Positions 43,516-57,808 of a stretch of 64,000 nt of DNA are shown here, in pieces. A program made the translations under genes and the position numbers. This DNA is from Hyperoplus lanceolatus (Eukaryota > Chordata > Actinopteri > Uranoscopiformes > Ammodytidae): the NCBI GenBank assembly GCA_026929865.2, contig CM049395.1, forward strand, positions 31,737,501 to 31,801,500, read 5' to 3'. The first letter of the stretch is position 1. Each line of letters opens with the position of its first letter. The notes below the pieces were generated by a model. It searched no databases. It worked only from the letters and a program-made list of their open reading frames with translations, and was not told where the DNA came from.

Positions 43516-44082
43516 GCTTATGAGGGATTCCCTGAAGAAAAAAATGCCAGTGATGCTAAAGCTGGTGTGACTGGGAGAACGCTGACTCATCAAATATCAA
43601 ATCCCCTGGGAGCGACGTAGGCAGCAGAGAAGCAGCGCGTATCACCTAATGCCTAGCTAGAAGAGCACCTTACATCCCACCCCGCATCCACCCTGACCCC
43701 CCCCCCCCCCCAATCCAACAAAGGAGATTATCAGACAGGGGAAGAAGGTGCAGAATCCCCCCTCAAGCACTGTCTGCGAGTGAAGAAGATTTTGGGCACC
43801 AGAAGGCGAACAGTGACTCTTGTCCTCATGACAAAAGATAAGAATGGCATCTCAGTACTTCAGCTGAACCACAGCGACTGACTGACTGACTGACTGACCC
43901 ACCTACAAATATCAGCCATCAGCTGATAACATCACCGCCTCCCCTCCACCCGTTTTTTAACCCAAAACCAATAAAGATCAGTATAAAGTTTGGTGGAGGT
44001 CGCGCTTTCTCCGAGTCACTACCCAAGCACAGGCACCACCGCCACAGTCAGTCCGCCCACACCACGCGCCTCCTTGCAGACC
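43516..44082 (+). other. samd4a: samd4a 5' UTR part of exon 2
   Basis: Acceptor cctcttgcag at 43506-43515. The leader of 567 nt contains several short ORFs (43520-43570, 43649-43660, 43828-43881), a poly-C run near 43697-43711 and an (ACTG)n run at about 43875-43898. No alternative in-frame start exists upstream of MMFRDQ. Confidence 0.75.
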
Positions 44083-44278
44083 ATGATGTTTCGCGACCAG
44101 GTGGGCGTGCTGGCCAGCTGGTTCAAGGGGTGGAACGAGTGCGAGCAGACGGTGGCTCTGCTGTCCCTGCTGAAGCGTGTGAGCCGGACCCAGGCCCGCT
44201 TCCTGCAGCTGTGTCTGGAGCATTCCCTCGCCGAGTGCACCGAACTGCAGGTCCTGGAGGGAGAGGCCAACAACCCAG
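44083..44278 (+). CDS. samd4a: samd4a (Smaug homologue), first coding exon
   Basis: First 65 codons plus one base of a Smaug-family RNA-binding translational repressor. Smaug proteins bind stem-loops in target mRNAs through a SAM domain and recruit deadenylase and translational repressors. The visible part starts [20 protein letters not shown], followed by [20 protein letters not shown], and ends EGEANNPG at donor CAG|gtagga. This is the N-terminal Smaug similarity/dimerisation region. [14 protein letters not shown] is nearer SAMD4A than SAMD4B. The first ATG has A at -3 (accATGA). The next exon, expected to open with an NQWQQE-like sequence, was not found, so the SAM domain lies right of the window. 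Confidence 0.9.
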
Positions 44279-46134
44279 GTAGGACCGCACACACGCACTG
44301 TAAATCCGCTACAAAACCCAAGTGAGACGTGATAAAGACACATTTAGAGTCTTTCAATGGTTTCACTGCATTTCACTCCTACAACGACCTCATTCTGGTC
44401 TTCTTATTAGGGCAATGAACTATTGGATAGTACATTTACACTTCAAATTAGCAAATAAATACTTCATGTGTTCCTCATGGATTTATTATAACGTATTTCA
44501 GACTGCTGGGAACTGGCAGCATTTGTATCAGAAACGATATAACTGATATTATTCCTCTTGTATTTAGTTAAATTTAGTAAGTTTTTTATGATAGTCATTG
44601 TTGATACAACTGCTTTTACATTACTTCTGCTTCACTTTACTTCTTTTTTGATCTGTAAGATAGTGACAGTAGTAGTCATATTCAAATCTGTCTACTTTTT
44701 TTCTATTTTCTTACACGCACATTTTCAAAGTTCTTTTTTTAGTTTTCATGGACACGTTCCCCTAGAGGCTTTTTCTAGTCCCTGACTCTGGAACAAACAC
44801 ACACACATACAAGCTGCACACACACAGGCATTAGAGAACATTTCCTGTGCAAAACCTTCCTGCAGATTCATAAAGAGAAAGAAAGAGCTGAATCATTGAT
44901 GTTATGAAACGGCAAACTGTAGCGAGTCAGTAAGTGATTGTGGAAGGAGGGTTTGTGTATAGTGTTAGCTCAGCTGGCACTGTGGCATGTCAGTCAGTCA
45001 ATGTGCCAGCCTATAGCACTGCTGTAGAACTCCCTGGTATAGCGCCAGGGCACCCAAGGGCCTTTCTGGCTAGGTTTTGTTGCATCAGACTGCAGCGTGG
45101 TCATGGAAACAAAAACCCTGGCAACCAACTGGGCTCATGAAAAATAGTAAGAAGGGCTTGTGCTGCTGCGATGGGGAGCAGTCAGCGTCTGTGTGTACCT
45201 ATGGCAACATCTGTATGCGCTAACACATCTGATGGCTTACACGCTGGGGTGACATAATGGCCCCCTCCCTGCACTCACACTCACACATATTACACAGAGT
45301 TTCCATCAAGAGTTTACAATGGGCAGTGGCTGCAGTTAATAATGCAAGTTGGTCTTTGTTAATGTTTAATGTGAAGCTGGAGACATCAAAGTACATTTAC
45401 TATATAAAGTTTCCTCAGTGGACCCCTCCCATAGTCAAGCTGGTTCATACTGTCAAAGATCAAAGAAAGATGGATGACATGGGGAGAGAGAGAGGGGGGG
45501 GACATCTTCTTACAACTCAACTAAAGGTTTAGCTGTCTTCTTAGATGTTTCAGGATACAGTGCATCATGTGTGAGTCAAAGAGATGCCGTATTGTGTGAT
45601 CGTTGTGGTGATACTTGAGTCACAGACGTATTTCACTCTTATACTCTGTGAATCGTCTTTTCCCAGTTAGCAAGACTCTGATTTATTAGGTGGGAATAAG
45701 TCACTGAAGGAAGTGTGCCCACGGATGGAATGGACATCGTTTTGGACGATAGTGTAAAAAAAACATTGAGAAAAGGTCTGTGAGTTGAAGAATAATTTCC
45801 TTGTATTTTTAATTTGATTTTCCAGAATTGCTTTTTTAACACCATGTTATTAGCAATGGATGCACAGGTGCCATCTCTCAGTTTTCTCTTCTTTCGTTTT
45901 TTAGCGGCAGATTCATGGTGTCTCTTACTTGCCATTGGGGCTGGTTCTAGCCAGTCAGATTAAGGTGGGCTGATAGAAGTAACCAATATGGTTGCGTGCC
46001 CTTGCAAGATTTTTGCGACTGCTTTTGGCACATTTACTGTAATGTAAGCTTTTTGACGGGGCACGTACCCCACGCGCTCTGCGTATAGGGAGCGGCGGCG
46101 GAGTAAATGTTATTAATATATATATATATATTTT

Positions 46135-46308
46135 TTTTTTTTGGCATTTTCAAGCTTTATTAGATAGTACAGAGTTTAAATGGGGAGACAGAGAGAGAGG
46201 AGGATTACCTTCAGTAAAGGTCCACGGGTCGGATTTGAACCCGCGACCACTGCAACGAAGGTCGGGGCCAATATGGTACGCGCTCTATCCGCTAGGCCAC
46301 CGGAGCTT
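46135..46308 (-). mobile_element. tRNA-derived SINE
   Basis: On the minus strand: A box region GTGGCCTAGCGGATAGAGCG, B box GGTTCAAATCC, then CTAATAAAGCTTGAAAATGC and an A run. The head looks like a tRNA but lacks a clear cloverleaf end and has a SINE tail. Lies in samd4a intron. Confidence 0.65.
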
Positions 46309-49300
46309 TTTCCTTTCTGCTGTACACTCAGCACATTCTGTGAACAAATTGTAATTATCATGGCGACCCAAATTCCTTTTTACAAAAAAATACTTTTTTT
46401 ACCTGTTAATACATATGTTTTACTATAAATCATGTTTGCTGAAGCCAGATTATTCCCAAAGAAACAATGCAGAACATTTTCCTATTCAATTCATCCATTG
46501 TCTTAAAAAATACTCTGATTCAGCATCAGGGCTGGTGTTATTGTCAGTCAAGAATGAGCTGTAGCAGTAGGAAGAGTTTAACCTGAGAAAATTACATCAT
46601 TGAAGATTTCCTGGTTGAGGCTCTGTGTCTCTGAACAGACTTCTCTGTGTCATCAGGTCAGGGATTTGCAATGTGAGGTAACCTTTACAATGGCCGACTA
46701 CATTTACATCAACACTAATACTTGGAAGTCAGAACTCCAGAAACATTTATTTAAAAAAAAAATGTGTTAATGCTTCAATTTCATCAATTTAGGTAAGGTC
46801 ATTATATACTACTATAATATAGTAATTCTGTACAGTGCGGCTGCTTTCCTCTTGCTCTTCCTCTAGACTGGGACACATCAATATGTGTTTCTAAAAGTAT
46901 TCTTAGTGAAAGACAGTACACAGTTCTACTGTCCACTCATACTGTAATGACTAAATAACATAGAAATGGAGTGAATAAAAAATATTTCTGTATTTTTTTC
47001 TATTTTATAAATATTATTCCCGTTAGTTTATGTTTACTTGCACAGATGATGTATTGTGCACTGTTGGAGAGAGTGAACAAGAATGTGTCATTTCAGCATA
47101 CGTCAAGACCAAATAAAAGCAACCTTTGTCCGGTTGAAATCATACTTAAGGAGATTTTGATGCGTTTTCTTTAACTCTAGAGGACATTTTGGGGCCACAC
47201 CCTTAAGTTTTCTCCCACCTGTGTCAGCCTGTGGTCCCTTCCTGTCCGCTGATTCAGCTAAGTAAGGTGGAATCAGCCGACCTGTTACAGCGCTGTAGAC
47301 CTAATGTAAGGACACATGTTGCTCAAAAAGAGGGAGATTGTCTGGTTACATGATCCTTCTGGTATGCTGTGGTAGCTTGTTTGAGTGAGTATGAGTCAGA
47401 GTAAGGCAGATATATCGGTCTCCCATTTTACTAAGCCAATAATAATCTTGTATTGATTATAGAATGTTTGTCATTGGTTTCTTCACAGCTACATACAACA
47501 GAATAAAACACTAAATCCCTGTATTTTGATTACTTAAAAGAATCCCAATATTAGTAATGTTTGTCTAATAGCTATTAAAAATCCTGTGTATCACCACAAC
47601 CTCATTCAGTTTAGGAACAACTTGCTAACAGGTTGAAAAAACCTTTTCTCAGACCACCAGCCCCACATTCACAATTGTTAGTTTACCAATCAATTAGTAA
47701 TGATTGCAGTGTGATTTGTTGCTGCTACAGAAATGAGACCGCAGGCTGTTAAAGGGTTAACATGCAGCTGGAAGTCTTGAGCTGAGTGGAAAAGCGCAAC
47801 TATTTGGAAAGCGTTGTACAAATGAATGGAATCCTCAGTGACCTACTTCTCCGAGCGGCTGAGAAGCTGCCTTGTTTTAGGGACCCGGCAAGTGATGTGA
47901 CTTTATTTGCTACTTGAGAGGCAATCATATTAGTCGACAGGGTCACTCTCTGACTGAAATACGGATGGAGTAACATCAGACAGATTTTTATTTTTATCAT
48001 ACTCACTTATTTTATTTTCAGATTGTCATGATTTCCTTGACTCCTGTGTCTAATTTTGTTAAGAGGTTGTGCATATATAAGCCCCAGTATTATAGTATAT
48101 CTGTACAGCCAATTACAGATGTTTTCAGGTCAGATCTAACCCTAAGTCAACAAGGAGATGGAATCACTAATCATCCCCTAGCTAATCACCCCACAGGGTT
48201 GACTGTTTTTAATGGAGAAACCACAGAAGGAAATAGCATCCTGGTTTTCTTCTGTGATTTTTGACGGGTGGCATGTAGCATTTCACTTGTGGTTATTAAG
48301 GAATGTATCTTCCTGTTTTTCCTCCCACTTTGAGGAGAACAAAACTTCTTTTTGAGACAATCCCAAGAGGGACAATATCAGATCAAGTTGAGAGGACATG
48401 AATAGCAAGCATCGTATACTGTCTGAAGGACGACAAACACACACACACACACTCTCTCTCACACAGGGTGTAGGGTTAGTGTAAGGGGTGGGGTTAGGGC
48501 AGGACAGTGGGCCTGGTGTTCTGAATGACTAACTTCATTTTGGTGTGGTGTGGTGTACTGCTGACCTGGCCTGCACCACTGTTTGAGCTGGAAAGAGGCA
48601 GACATGGATTCAATATGTACAAACAGCTGTGTTGGGTGACAGATAAAGAGTTATGTGTGTCTGGGATGAGTGGCAATAATATATGTCACTGTGTAATTGA
48701 AAGTTCCTTAATTTCAGCGTGGTAATCCCGCACATTCTTCAAATTGGTCTCTGTCTTGTGTTGCTTGAAGGGTTTTTGCTGTGGTGAAAAACCATATACA
48801 GCATAATATAGTATACTGTAGGTAGTAAGAACTAAAATCAGCGGGCATAACTTCCTTAAATTAAATAAGATATCAATGTATTGTTGATTAACATCGTGTA
48901 ATCAGACTGCTGCTAGTAAAGTAACTATTTTTGAAGTTCCCATCCACTCAAAAACGTGTTTTGGTTAGTGTTACTCCACTTGGATCTTTGAAATGTGGAA
49001 ACTTGAAGCCTCCAGTTTGCATACAATGAGAATGGACTTTAGGAGACATTTTGTGTCTTGTAGTTAAACTTTTGAAGCAAGCTATTTTTGCATAGTCATT
49101 TGTTCGGGATTTTCCAGTCAAGGAAAAGGAGTGAATGAAATGCATTTAGAAGTGTTCAATGAACTTTTGTGGAACATAACGTCATACTGTACATAAGATT
49201 ATTTCAAGCAGTCATTGTCTACACATCAAATGTGCTCTTTGTATGTTCAACCAGTGAAAAACAACAGTGTGAACTGGAAATGAGAACAAGATGAGTCTCT

Positions 49301-50666
49301 GACAGCTCAACCTGAATGCTCTATTGTTTTGTGTCATAATGAAAGGATTTTCCAAAGCATGTCTATGGAAAAAACACCTTTTCTTAAGATCTGGAAGCAC
49401 CAGATCCTCAGAAATGCCAGGATTATACAAGGGTTGCTGGGGAGGTTTACCTTCAGTCGAGAATTTGAATTTGAAAAGCTGTTTGAATCTAGGTCAAAAT
49501 ATGACTTCCAGCTAAATAATCACTTTTCATAGGAGCTAGTAGCCACTGGCACTAGCATTGCTTCTATATTGTAGAGAGAGGGAGAGAGCGAGAGAGAGAG
49601 AAAAAAAAGCATACTTGTGCATTTGTCTGTGCGTATGATGACTGACATGGAGGGAAAGTCTGCGTTGTATAATGGCTAGTATTACTCAGTGAATTCCTGT
49701 TGCTCTCTCTGCCTAAACTAGGTCTGATGAAAAGCTGGACTGGAAATCAGCATTCCCGGCTGAGGCGGTGAAAGGTTCCGGTGTTGGGGATACTGTCTAG
49801 GAATTTGGGCACGTCGGAGCTCAGCACACTTGAGTTCAGTTAGGCAACTCAGCGAGAGTTGGACGTGGGGCTTTTCCAGCGTGGGGGGAAAAGACACAGT
49901 GGAAAAGGAAAAGTGATTCCACCTTCAGTGGAACTAAGGTCTCCTGAGTACACAGTAGGATTATGGAAGAGGGAGGAGGGACGGGTGGGGCCAAGAAGGG
50001 AAAAGATGAAGACTTGAGAGAATACTGCTGCCATTTACAGCTGAAACTCATTCACCATTTTTCGCCTTTAACTTTCCCCAAGTTGTTTTAGTGCAGATTT
50101 GATGGTGTCAAAACTAGCTTTAAACGATCAGCTGTCCTAAACAACAACTAATATAAGACAGAATCTAAAACATTTTACAAACATGAGATTCTTTTTTTCA
50201 GGTCAGGTGATCAGCAGAAAGTTTAACTAGATTACTAATTTCAAAAATAAACTCAGGTATCACCCTTTAACTTGAATGCATGTGTAGTTGACTTCCCCGC
50301 CAAGGGAATATCTATAAATATACACAGTTTAAAATGGAAGTGATCTGATAACCTTTTCCAGACATTCACTCAAGCTCTGTTTGTCAACATCCTTTGTGTC
50401 CATCTAATTCTGTCAAAGAGAGACGGAGAGAAAACTCTTGTCTCTGTCCAAACTCTGTCTTGTCCAAACTATTTCATCGCACCCACGCATGAGCAAACAG
50501 TTTATTTCTGGAAGTTGACGGCGCGTTCTGTGAACTTGAACTGAACCTCAGGAATGGGGACAGACGACCTGCCAAAACGACCAGAGGGGAAAACGAAATA
50601 AAGCTCTTCTTTTCCTCTCCGGCTGTAAAGCAAAGGCTTTTTACTTTTGAATTCTTGCTTCCAGTT

Positions 50667-50849
<183 letters not shown>

Positions 50850-51198
50850 TTCTGATTCTGATTTTCTGTATGTGTTTCTGTGTGAGAAAACACAAGGATG
50901 GACAGTAACTGGGGCTTAGGACGAGCTGCCAAAAGGTCTCCACTCTGATGGAAGCTACTCGAAGCCTCAGACATGACAGGTTCTTGATATTATCTCTGAG
51001 CGAGGCGGACCACATATCACTGATAGCAGGGATTATGCAATCTAGCGCTTCATAAATCCTTGAGGTTTAGTTTCTCACTCGACCCTTCTGTGCTTCTTTA
51101 TAACTTTGATCTCAGCTTTGCTTTTCCCAGTTAGTTGGAATAGTGCACCACACTGTATCTGTGTATGTTAACACCAAGCAGCAAAGCAAAAGACCCGG

Positions 51199-52080
51199 GG
51201 CCTCTACGAATAGTCCAATCTCCTAACCTATAAACCTCCTTTCCTATACCTTAACCCCAAACGTCATCGGGGTTAAGGAGAGATGAATAGGTGCTTCTTA
51301 TCAAACGTAGGAAAAGACAGCACTGTTTCAAATGAATTCGACTCCACTTTTCCTAACCGACGTCATTGCGCGACGGCGGGTATTGCTGACGTGAGTCACT
51401 AGCGTGAAACTACACTATTCTCCGAAAATGGACTACAACAAGCGCTCCTTTGATCCATGCGTTCTTTTCATATTGATTTTAATCAGGTTGTCGCCAACAG
51501 AGTGAGAATCACTTAGATCGGACTTGGCTAAGGGGAATATATCCCAATTCACATGTGGAATAAAAAGAGGCTACACTTATGTTGATGTTGAAATTAACTG
51601 CCCCCAGTAACTTCATTAAATGTGAAGTTGGTATTTTATTTTCTTATGGTGTAAATGATGTGCTACGAAAATAACTATGATGATGCTGGTCTTTTATGAG
51701 TTTTTTTATTATCTTTATGTGGTGGTGGGGGGGGGTATTTTGTTTTAGCCGAGTTAAATCTTCCTCTCTTCTCTTCTCCTCTCCTCTCTTCTGTTTTACC
51801 TCTTGTTTGTATTTGTGTAGAGTCGGTAAACTCCGGCGGTGGCCTATTGCTTTAAATCTTGCCGCCGTAAAGGATTGCGGGATACCACTATCTCCTTTCC
51901 TTTCGCATAGGTTGGTCTGGAGTAACCTATGCTAAAGGAGGGTTAAAGGATGAATCGAGGCTCCTTTCCTAAGCATTTTGAGAATTCGAATCACCTATCC
52001 GCCGAGTACTTCCGGGTCATCTCGATAGGAAAGGAAATTTCCTATGCAAAAAAGAGAATCCGTAGAGGCCTCCACTATCA
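51199..52080. mobile_element. TIR element in samd4a intron
   Basis: GGCCTCTACGAAT at 51199-51211 is matched inverted by ATCCGTAGAGGCC at 52068-52080, with one mismatch. Internal CTCCTTTCCTAT-type motifs recur in both orientations. No clear target duplication and no transposase. Confidence 0.45.
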
Positions 52081-52164
52081 TCAGTTTTGATTGAGTTGCG
52101 AGTATACTAGCGATAAGGAAGTGTTTCAAACAGACAGAAAACAGTTTGAATTGTGTTTAGAATG

Positions 52165-52166
<2 letters not shown>

Positions 52167-52216
<50 letters not shown>
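52167..52216 (+). repeat. (TG)n microsatellite
   Basis: About 24 units; a homopolymer G run of about 19 lies close by at 52384-52402. Confidence 0.9.
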
Positions 52217-52217
<1 letters not shown>

Positions 52218-52810
52218 GGGGTGTGCGGTGGGGCATGTGCGTTTGATATAAATGAAAGAGTTTGTATTAGAGAAATGCCCCCTCAAGTTTTCCACTTCAG
52301 AGGGGGTCATAACCCAGGGTCAGCCATAGTACAGTCACCCCACAGTGTGTGTGTGTACATGTGTGTTGTGAAAGGGTGAAAAGGGGGGGGGGGGGGGGGG
52401 GAAAAGGGGAAGGATCCCAGTCTGTGTCATAGATGACCAGTGAGTCTGGTCCTGACCAGACATACAGGCGTATAATAGCCCCCCAGCCCTTCCCCATCCC
52501 CATGCAGCTCTCAGGCAGCTGGCTGTGCTCTACAGTACACTTCTTGTGTACAAAGGCTGTTTAAGCTCTGGAGCCATCCAGTTCCAACAGACAGGTTGAT
52601 CTGTATACCCAAAACAGCTTAAGTTATGTAACATAAGGTACACCTTTTATGCAGGACCTAATATTATACTGTGTGTCACCCAAAAATCTAGTTATCACAA
52701 GCTGTGCTCTATGATCAATAGGTCCAAAGTTTACACCTGCAGCTCACACAAAGTATGAAACAACTGCTGACATCAAACCTCAATAATAAACAAAAGTAAA
52801 TAAATTTAAA

Positions 52811-53161
52811 CCTGCAGTGTGTAGAATTTTGGATTTTGTAGAAAGTAATTATAATATCCATAAGTACATTTAATTTAATGCATAATAGCTGAAAAAAAAA
52901 TGTATAATTATTTTTTCCTTAGAAAGGGTCTCATATATGTCCATATTTCTGCATATTTTGGACCAAGGCCTTGTGCCGCCATCTTGAAAGTGTCATAGTT
53001 GGAATGTCATCTGGAGCATTGTTTAAAATTTAGAATTGTTCTTGTCCTTGAAGGCCACTGTAGCTTCTGTCATTATTCGAAAGGGGTGGGGTTACCCAGG
53101 GAGTGTTGCATTCTAGAACTTTGTAGAACTTTCTTGATGATGTCATATTACACACTGCACC
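52811..53161. mobile_element. MITE flanked by TTTAAA
   Basis: CCTGCAGTGTGTAGAAT at the left and ATATTACACACTGCACC at the right form imperfect TIRs; TTTAAA lies on both sides (52805-52810, 53162-53167). 351 bp, no ORF. TTTAAA contains TTAA, so a TTAA-targeting element is possible. Confidence 0.5.
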
Positions 53162-56100
53162 TTTAAATCCTTGACGGTGTCAATCAAAACTCAACATTTG
53201 TATCTCTGTACAGGAACAATACATACAGTAGCAGAGGAGATATTCACTCATTTTGACAACAACAACAACAACAACAACAGCGTTCTCAAGAATCGCTCAC
53301 TCCACCTCTTTTAACACTCATTCTAACTTTTTTAGAAAATAGTCATTTGAAAAAGGGCATCTTTATTTTAGAAGGGCTGCTGTTGAAAAAGTTAGGCAGG
53401 GATTTTTTTTATACATTTGCCAGCCCACTGCTGCTGAGCCAAAACCTTAATATGAGACAGCCTGCACTGTGTTTCTGACTGTCTCTCTGTCCTCACATGA
53501 ATGGTGGGTGACAGTGGAGACACAGCAAGGCGCCGCCGACCACACTCATTTACTTCTGATTGGTTGACAAGCTGTTGGCCACGACAAACCAGAGTGACAT
53601 CAGCTGAACCAGTCGGTAAGAGAGTCCCAGGGCAACGGTTGCCGTGACGGCCATACAACAGCAGTCTTTGAATCCCCAGTGGGTGGAAATGATCTCACCC
53701 AAAAACCAAACTAATCCAGGAAGCTGTGTTCACTGTCTGATTCCATACTCACCAAGGAATTGACTATGTACTTATTGTAGAGAAAAAACACATTACAATA
53801 AAGTGATATTCTATGTCTGTATACCTTTTTTAAAATATCAACTAATCAATTATTGTAATTCTGCTCCTGCTTACATGCTCCATGAACTAAAATGATTAAT
53901 TATTACTTTTAAGATTTCTCCCCTGTTGCATTTACACAAATCACCTAAACCTGTGTTTCTGTTCTGTCCTGATGGTGAACTGATTTAAGTATAAAATAAA
54001 ATAAAAGATTAATCTCAAACTTTATTGATAAATTAATTTAAAATGTTTTACTTTTGTCCCACTCTACATACACCTACATATGAATTTGGTATTGATATTT
54101 TGGATACCTTGGAGTTTCCTCATCTAAATTTAATTCTTATAAGTTTATAATAGAAAAAAACCTCCAGCACACTGTCTCATTTCTCGCTGGAAATGTATTC
54201 AAAGAAAGGCAATGTTTCGGTCAACTGACCTTCATCACGTTTGCTTGCAGGTCTCTATGCTTTTTCTCTAGTGAAAAACATTTTTTTTTCTAGTTTGATA
54301 TTTCAGAGAATAGTGTAGTGTGGTCAACACGCCGGCTGCCATCTTTAACCACTGATCGACCCTAGTGAATACAGAGTAGAGCTCTCGTAGCCTCAGGCTG
54401 TTGTGCAGGTGTGTTTTTTTTCTGAAAGGGCCTCTGTGCGTCTTGGACTCTATCTACTCACATGGTTTTACATCCTGATGCAAACGCAAAAGTTAAAGTA
54501 CATCAAAATCTACAATGAAAAACACGCTTTACCTTATCAATGGCCCCTGGGCAGAAACAAGGGCTGACTGGGCTTTAGACTTAGGCAGACTGAAGTGGTC
54601 AAACCAGTTAGATACTGTATGTGCTATGTTGTTAGCACACGCTGAGCTGCAGTGCTGCACACAACAATCATATGTTTGTGAGATCAAATGTTTATAATCC
54701 ATACACCAAATTTGGAAGGCCAGTATAAAACCGAGATTAATGTTTCATCAGTAGTCTGTATTTTTAGAATTTTAAAGGCATGAACTAATTGTTGTAATAG
54801 GACCATTCCCAATTCCCAATCATAATAAGTGGACAAAGTTGATGTCAGACAGCAACACATATGTAGTGCAAGCCTGATTTCCAACCCTTATGTTATAGCG
54901 TTTTGTCTTTATATTATTTGGTACAAAGGCCAGGTCAGTGCTGCTTACTTTCACTTTCTTTTAAACTTCCCTTCTCTTTAACTGGCTTGTTGTTGTTGTT
55001 CTTGTCGTTGTTATTTGGCAGACCACAGCACTAAAGCAGTTTACAAAGACAAATCCCTAATAAGCTCACAAATGTACCGGAAATGATTTCCCAAACCAAA
55101 CCAGACAATCAGTGATCCACTGCTGTGTCTAAGCGCACACCTTCTTGTTTGTATTCTCCTTCTTCCAAGCAGGTACGGATATAAACCTTTCTTTTTTTGT
55201 CACAAAGTAAAAATAATTATCATTGTTTTATAAGGAAGAAAGCGGGCTTTAGCTGAGTGAGCGACAGACAGACAGAGAACTGGAGAGGCAGAGAGGGCGG
55301 CTGATAGGCCCCTGACTGCCATTTCCTTAAATAGAGTTGTGGGCTTCTCCGGTCCAGCCCTGGCAGAGCGTAGGCTCACATTCCCGGCATAGCTGCGACT
55401 GCCACATTCAGAGCTTAACCCCAACACTGGAGCGCTACGTACACTTCCACAGGTAGACTGCAGAGCAAATCATTCCCCCTGCTTTCAGCCCCCACCCTGC
55501 TTCCTCCAGACCACCAGTTACCATTGCAGCAGGGGAGAAGAGGGGATGTTGATGAAAGACTCAAGAGGAAGTGGGAACGGAGGGGGGTTGGAGTAAGGCA
55601 TACCAAGGAATTGTTCTCCATTCATACAGCAGCCGTGTCCTTCTGCTAGGAAAACCTCCCACACGGCTGGCGAAAAGATGAGACAATGAAAAACCGTCTT
55701 GCTCACGTAAAAGACACACATTAAGATAGCGGCCTAAAACAAGTGGTCCAGGAAGTACACGAAGACAGAAATAATTGTGGTACAAATCGAGCACCTATTA
55801 TTTAATAGTTATAAAAAAGTATAGTATTTTACATTAAATATTTAAGGAAACAGGGTAATTTATTTTTATTTTTAGGGCAGGGATAAATTTGCACCCGTGA
55901 ACCAATATGACCATCTAAAAAAATATATATATCCTCTTTTGATAAGGTTAGTGCTAAAACTGTTGGGTGATGTCCAGGTGAAGTACGATGACGTGTGCTG
56001 GGTTTCCATGGGCCTTTGACAAGTTCAGAAAGGTTGCCAATTTGGAAAACATGTGGTGATTTGAAATAAATATTATTTTCTTCCACGTTTTTAAATTAGT

Positions 56101-57808
56101 CACCCAAATGTATCAATATTTGTCACGATTCTCCTCTGAATTATGAACACTTTTTTTATGATGAGGGAAACACTGACACAGACTTTTCTGTGAATGGAGC
56201 AACACCTGGATTTCTTGACTTGGCTGACCTGGTTTGAATGAGACTCAGAGTGGATGTGAAATGATGTCAGACATTGTGAGGAGCACTTTGAAGAAGCCAG
56301 TAAAGCTGGATGCTGGCGCGTACAGTAGCTCTGATAATGCTTTTCCTTTTCCTGTGAGAGGCAGACATGCGCACACTGGCAAACATGTTGAACTCATCAT
56401 AAGGCAGGTGCTTCCCACTTTAGAAGTGTCCACGTGTTTGCACATACATACACACTCACTCTTATCTTGGCCACTGTTAAAAAAGTTCAACTGTATAAAC
56501 AGGAAAATACCTACCTTACACCTATTGTAAACCAGCACTGCTGCATGTGCACACACAGACTCACACACTATGTGAAAACCATATGAGAGCTTTGCTTTAT
56601 ATTATGTTCTATAAATTGACCAGATGTGCTGGCTGTGATGATGCAATATTGCAATGAAAAGGTGTTCCTCTTCTTGTTCTATTATGGGATGAAAAAAAGG
56701 AATTCACTGATTCAGCAAAAGTTACTCCTATGTTCTAAACACAGAAAGAAATATACAATTTTTTTGCTTTTTCATTGGAAATGGGATGATGGTTTGTGCC
56801 CTTGTCTGCTAACTAGGATCAGGCACTTAAAATAATTTGACTGTTTTCAATGTTTTAACATCCCAAATGATGATATAATACACTAAACCTTGAGTTTAAC
56901 GTTTTTAACTTGTAAGATTTATGTAAATATATCCTCCCACTAGACATACTTCCAAAAGTGACGGACAAACTATAAATAATAATTTGACAGGAGAGTGATT
57001 GCTTCTCACCACTGCTGGCAATGTCAACAGGCCAACTATCTATACCTTCACACTCATGGATCCCGGGCAGAACTAGCATATAAAATATAAATACAGGTAT
57101 TGTAGCTGGAATATATATTTTGTCTCTTTTGATTAATGACAACCAGGTTTCTCATTTACATGAGGTTTAAGAAACCTGGTTACTGCACTGCATATTAACA
57201 CAAAGTCGGCCACGCTTGTTTTAAAACGGTCTACATATATGAAGATCAGAGCAGCATGTGTGCATGAGAGAGTCGGCCCGTGAGAGCCAGTGTAAATCAC
57301 CTGCTGACTGGGTTCCTGACAGCTTGACTGCCTGTTTCCTCTCACTCAGCTCCACCTGTCTGACACAATGACTGACACACATTATTTAGATGGACTGCTC
57401 TCCTCCTTCTGCAGTTTCACCACTCTTCTAGCGGACACATCATAATTTAGATCCATGCCATATCTCCTTGTATTAACTTCTGAAACTAAAGCCGACCAGC
57501 AAAGAATCATCCATACTAACAGCTCTACTTTTAGGACTTATTAATTCATTGTACGTACCTACCTACCTACCTACCTAGTCTTTTACAGTACATTTCGTTG
57601 TTTGGTAGTGCATTTTCCTTTTTGAGTGATGCCAACTTTAAATTTGTAACAATGCTGTGATGGAGATTGATAGCAGATGTTGTCCCAGTTAGTAGTTTTA
57701 CAAATATCAGATGAATACAGATGTATCTCTTTGGATCCCATGAATGAGTCTTTCCAGTTAGTAACATCAGTCCACCGCTATAAAGAGCCAAGAACTCTTA
57801 CAAAATCT

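Noticed and set aside
46200-46308. tRNA-like head with good A and B boxes
   Set aside because: It continues into a SINE body and A-rich tail; the same family is seen truncated at 31.9 kb, so not a working tRNA gene.
54160-54260. GGCAATGTTTCGGTCAACTG stretch
   Set aside because: Resembles a common fish repeat fragment, but no ends or second copy in the window, so not listed as a feature.
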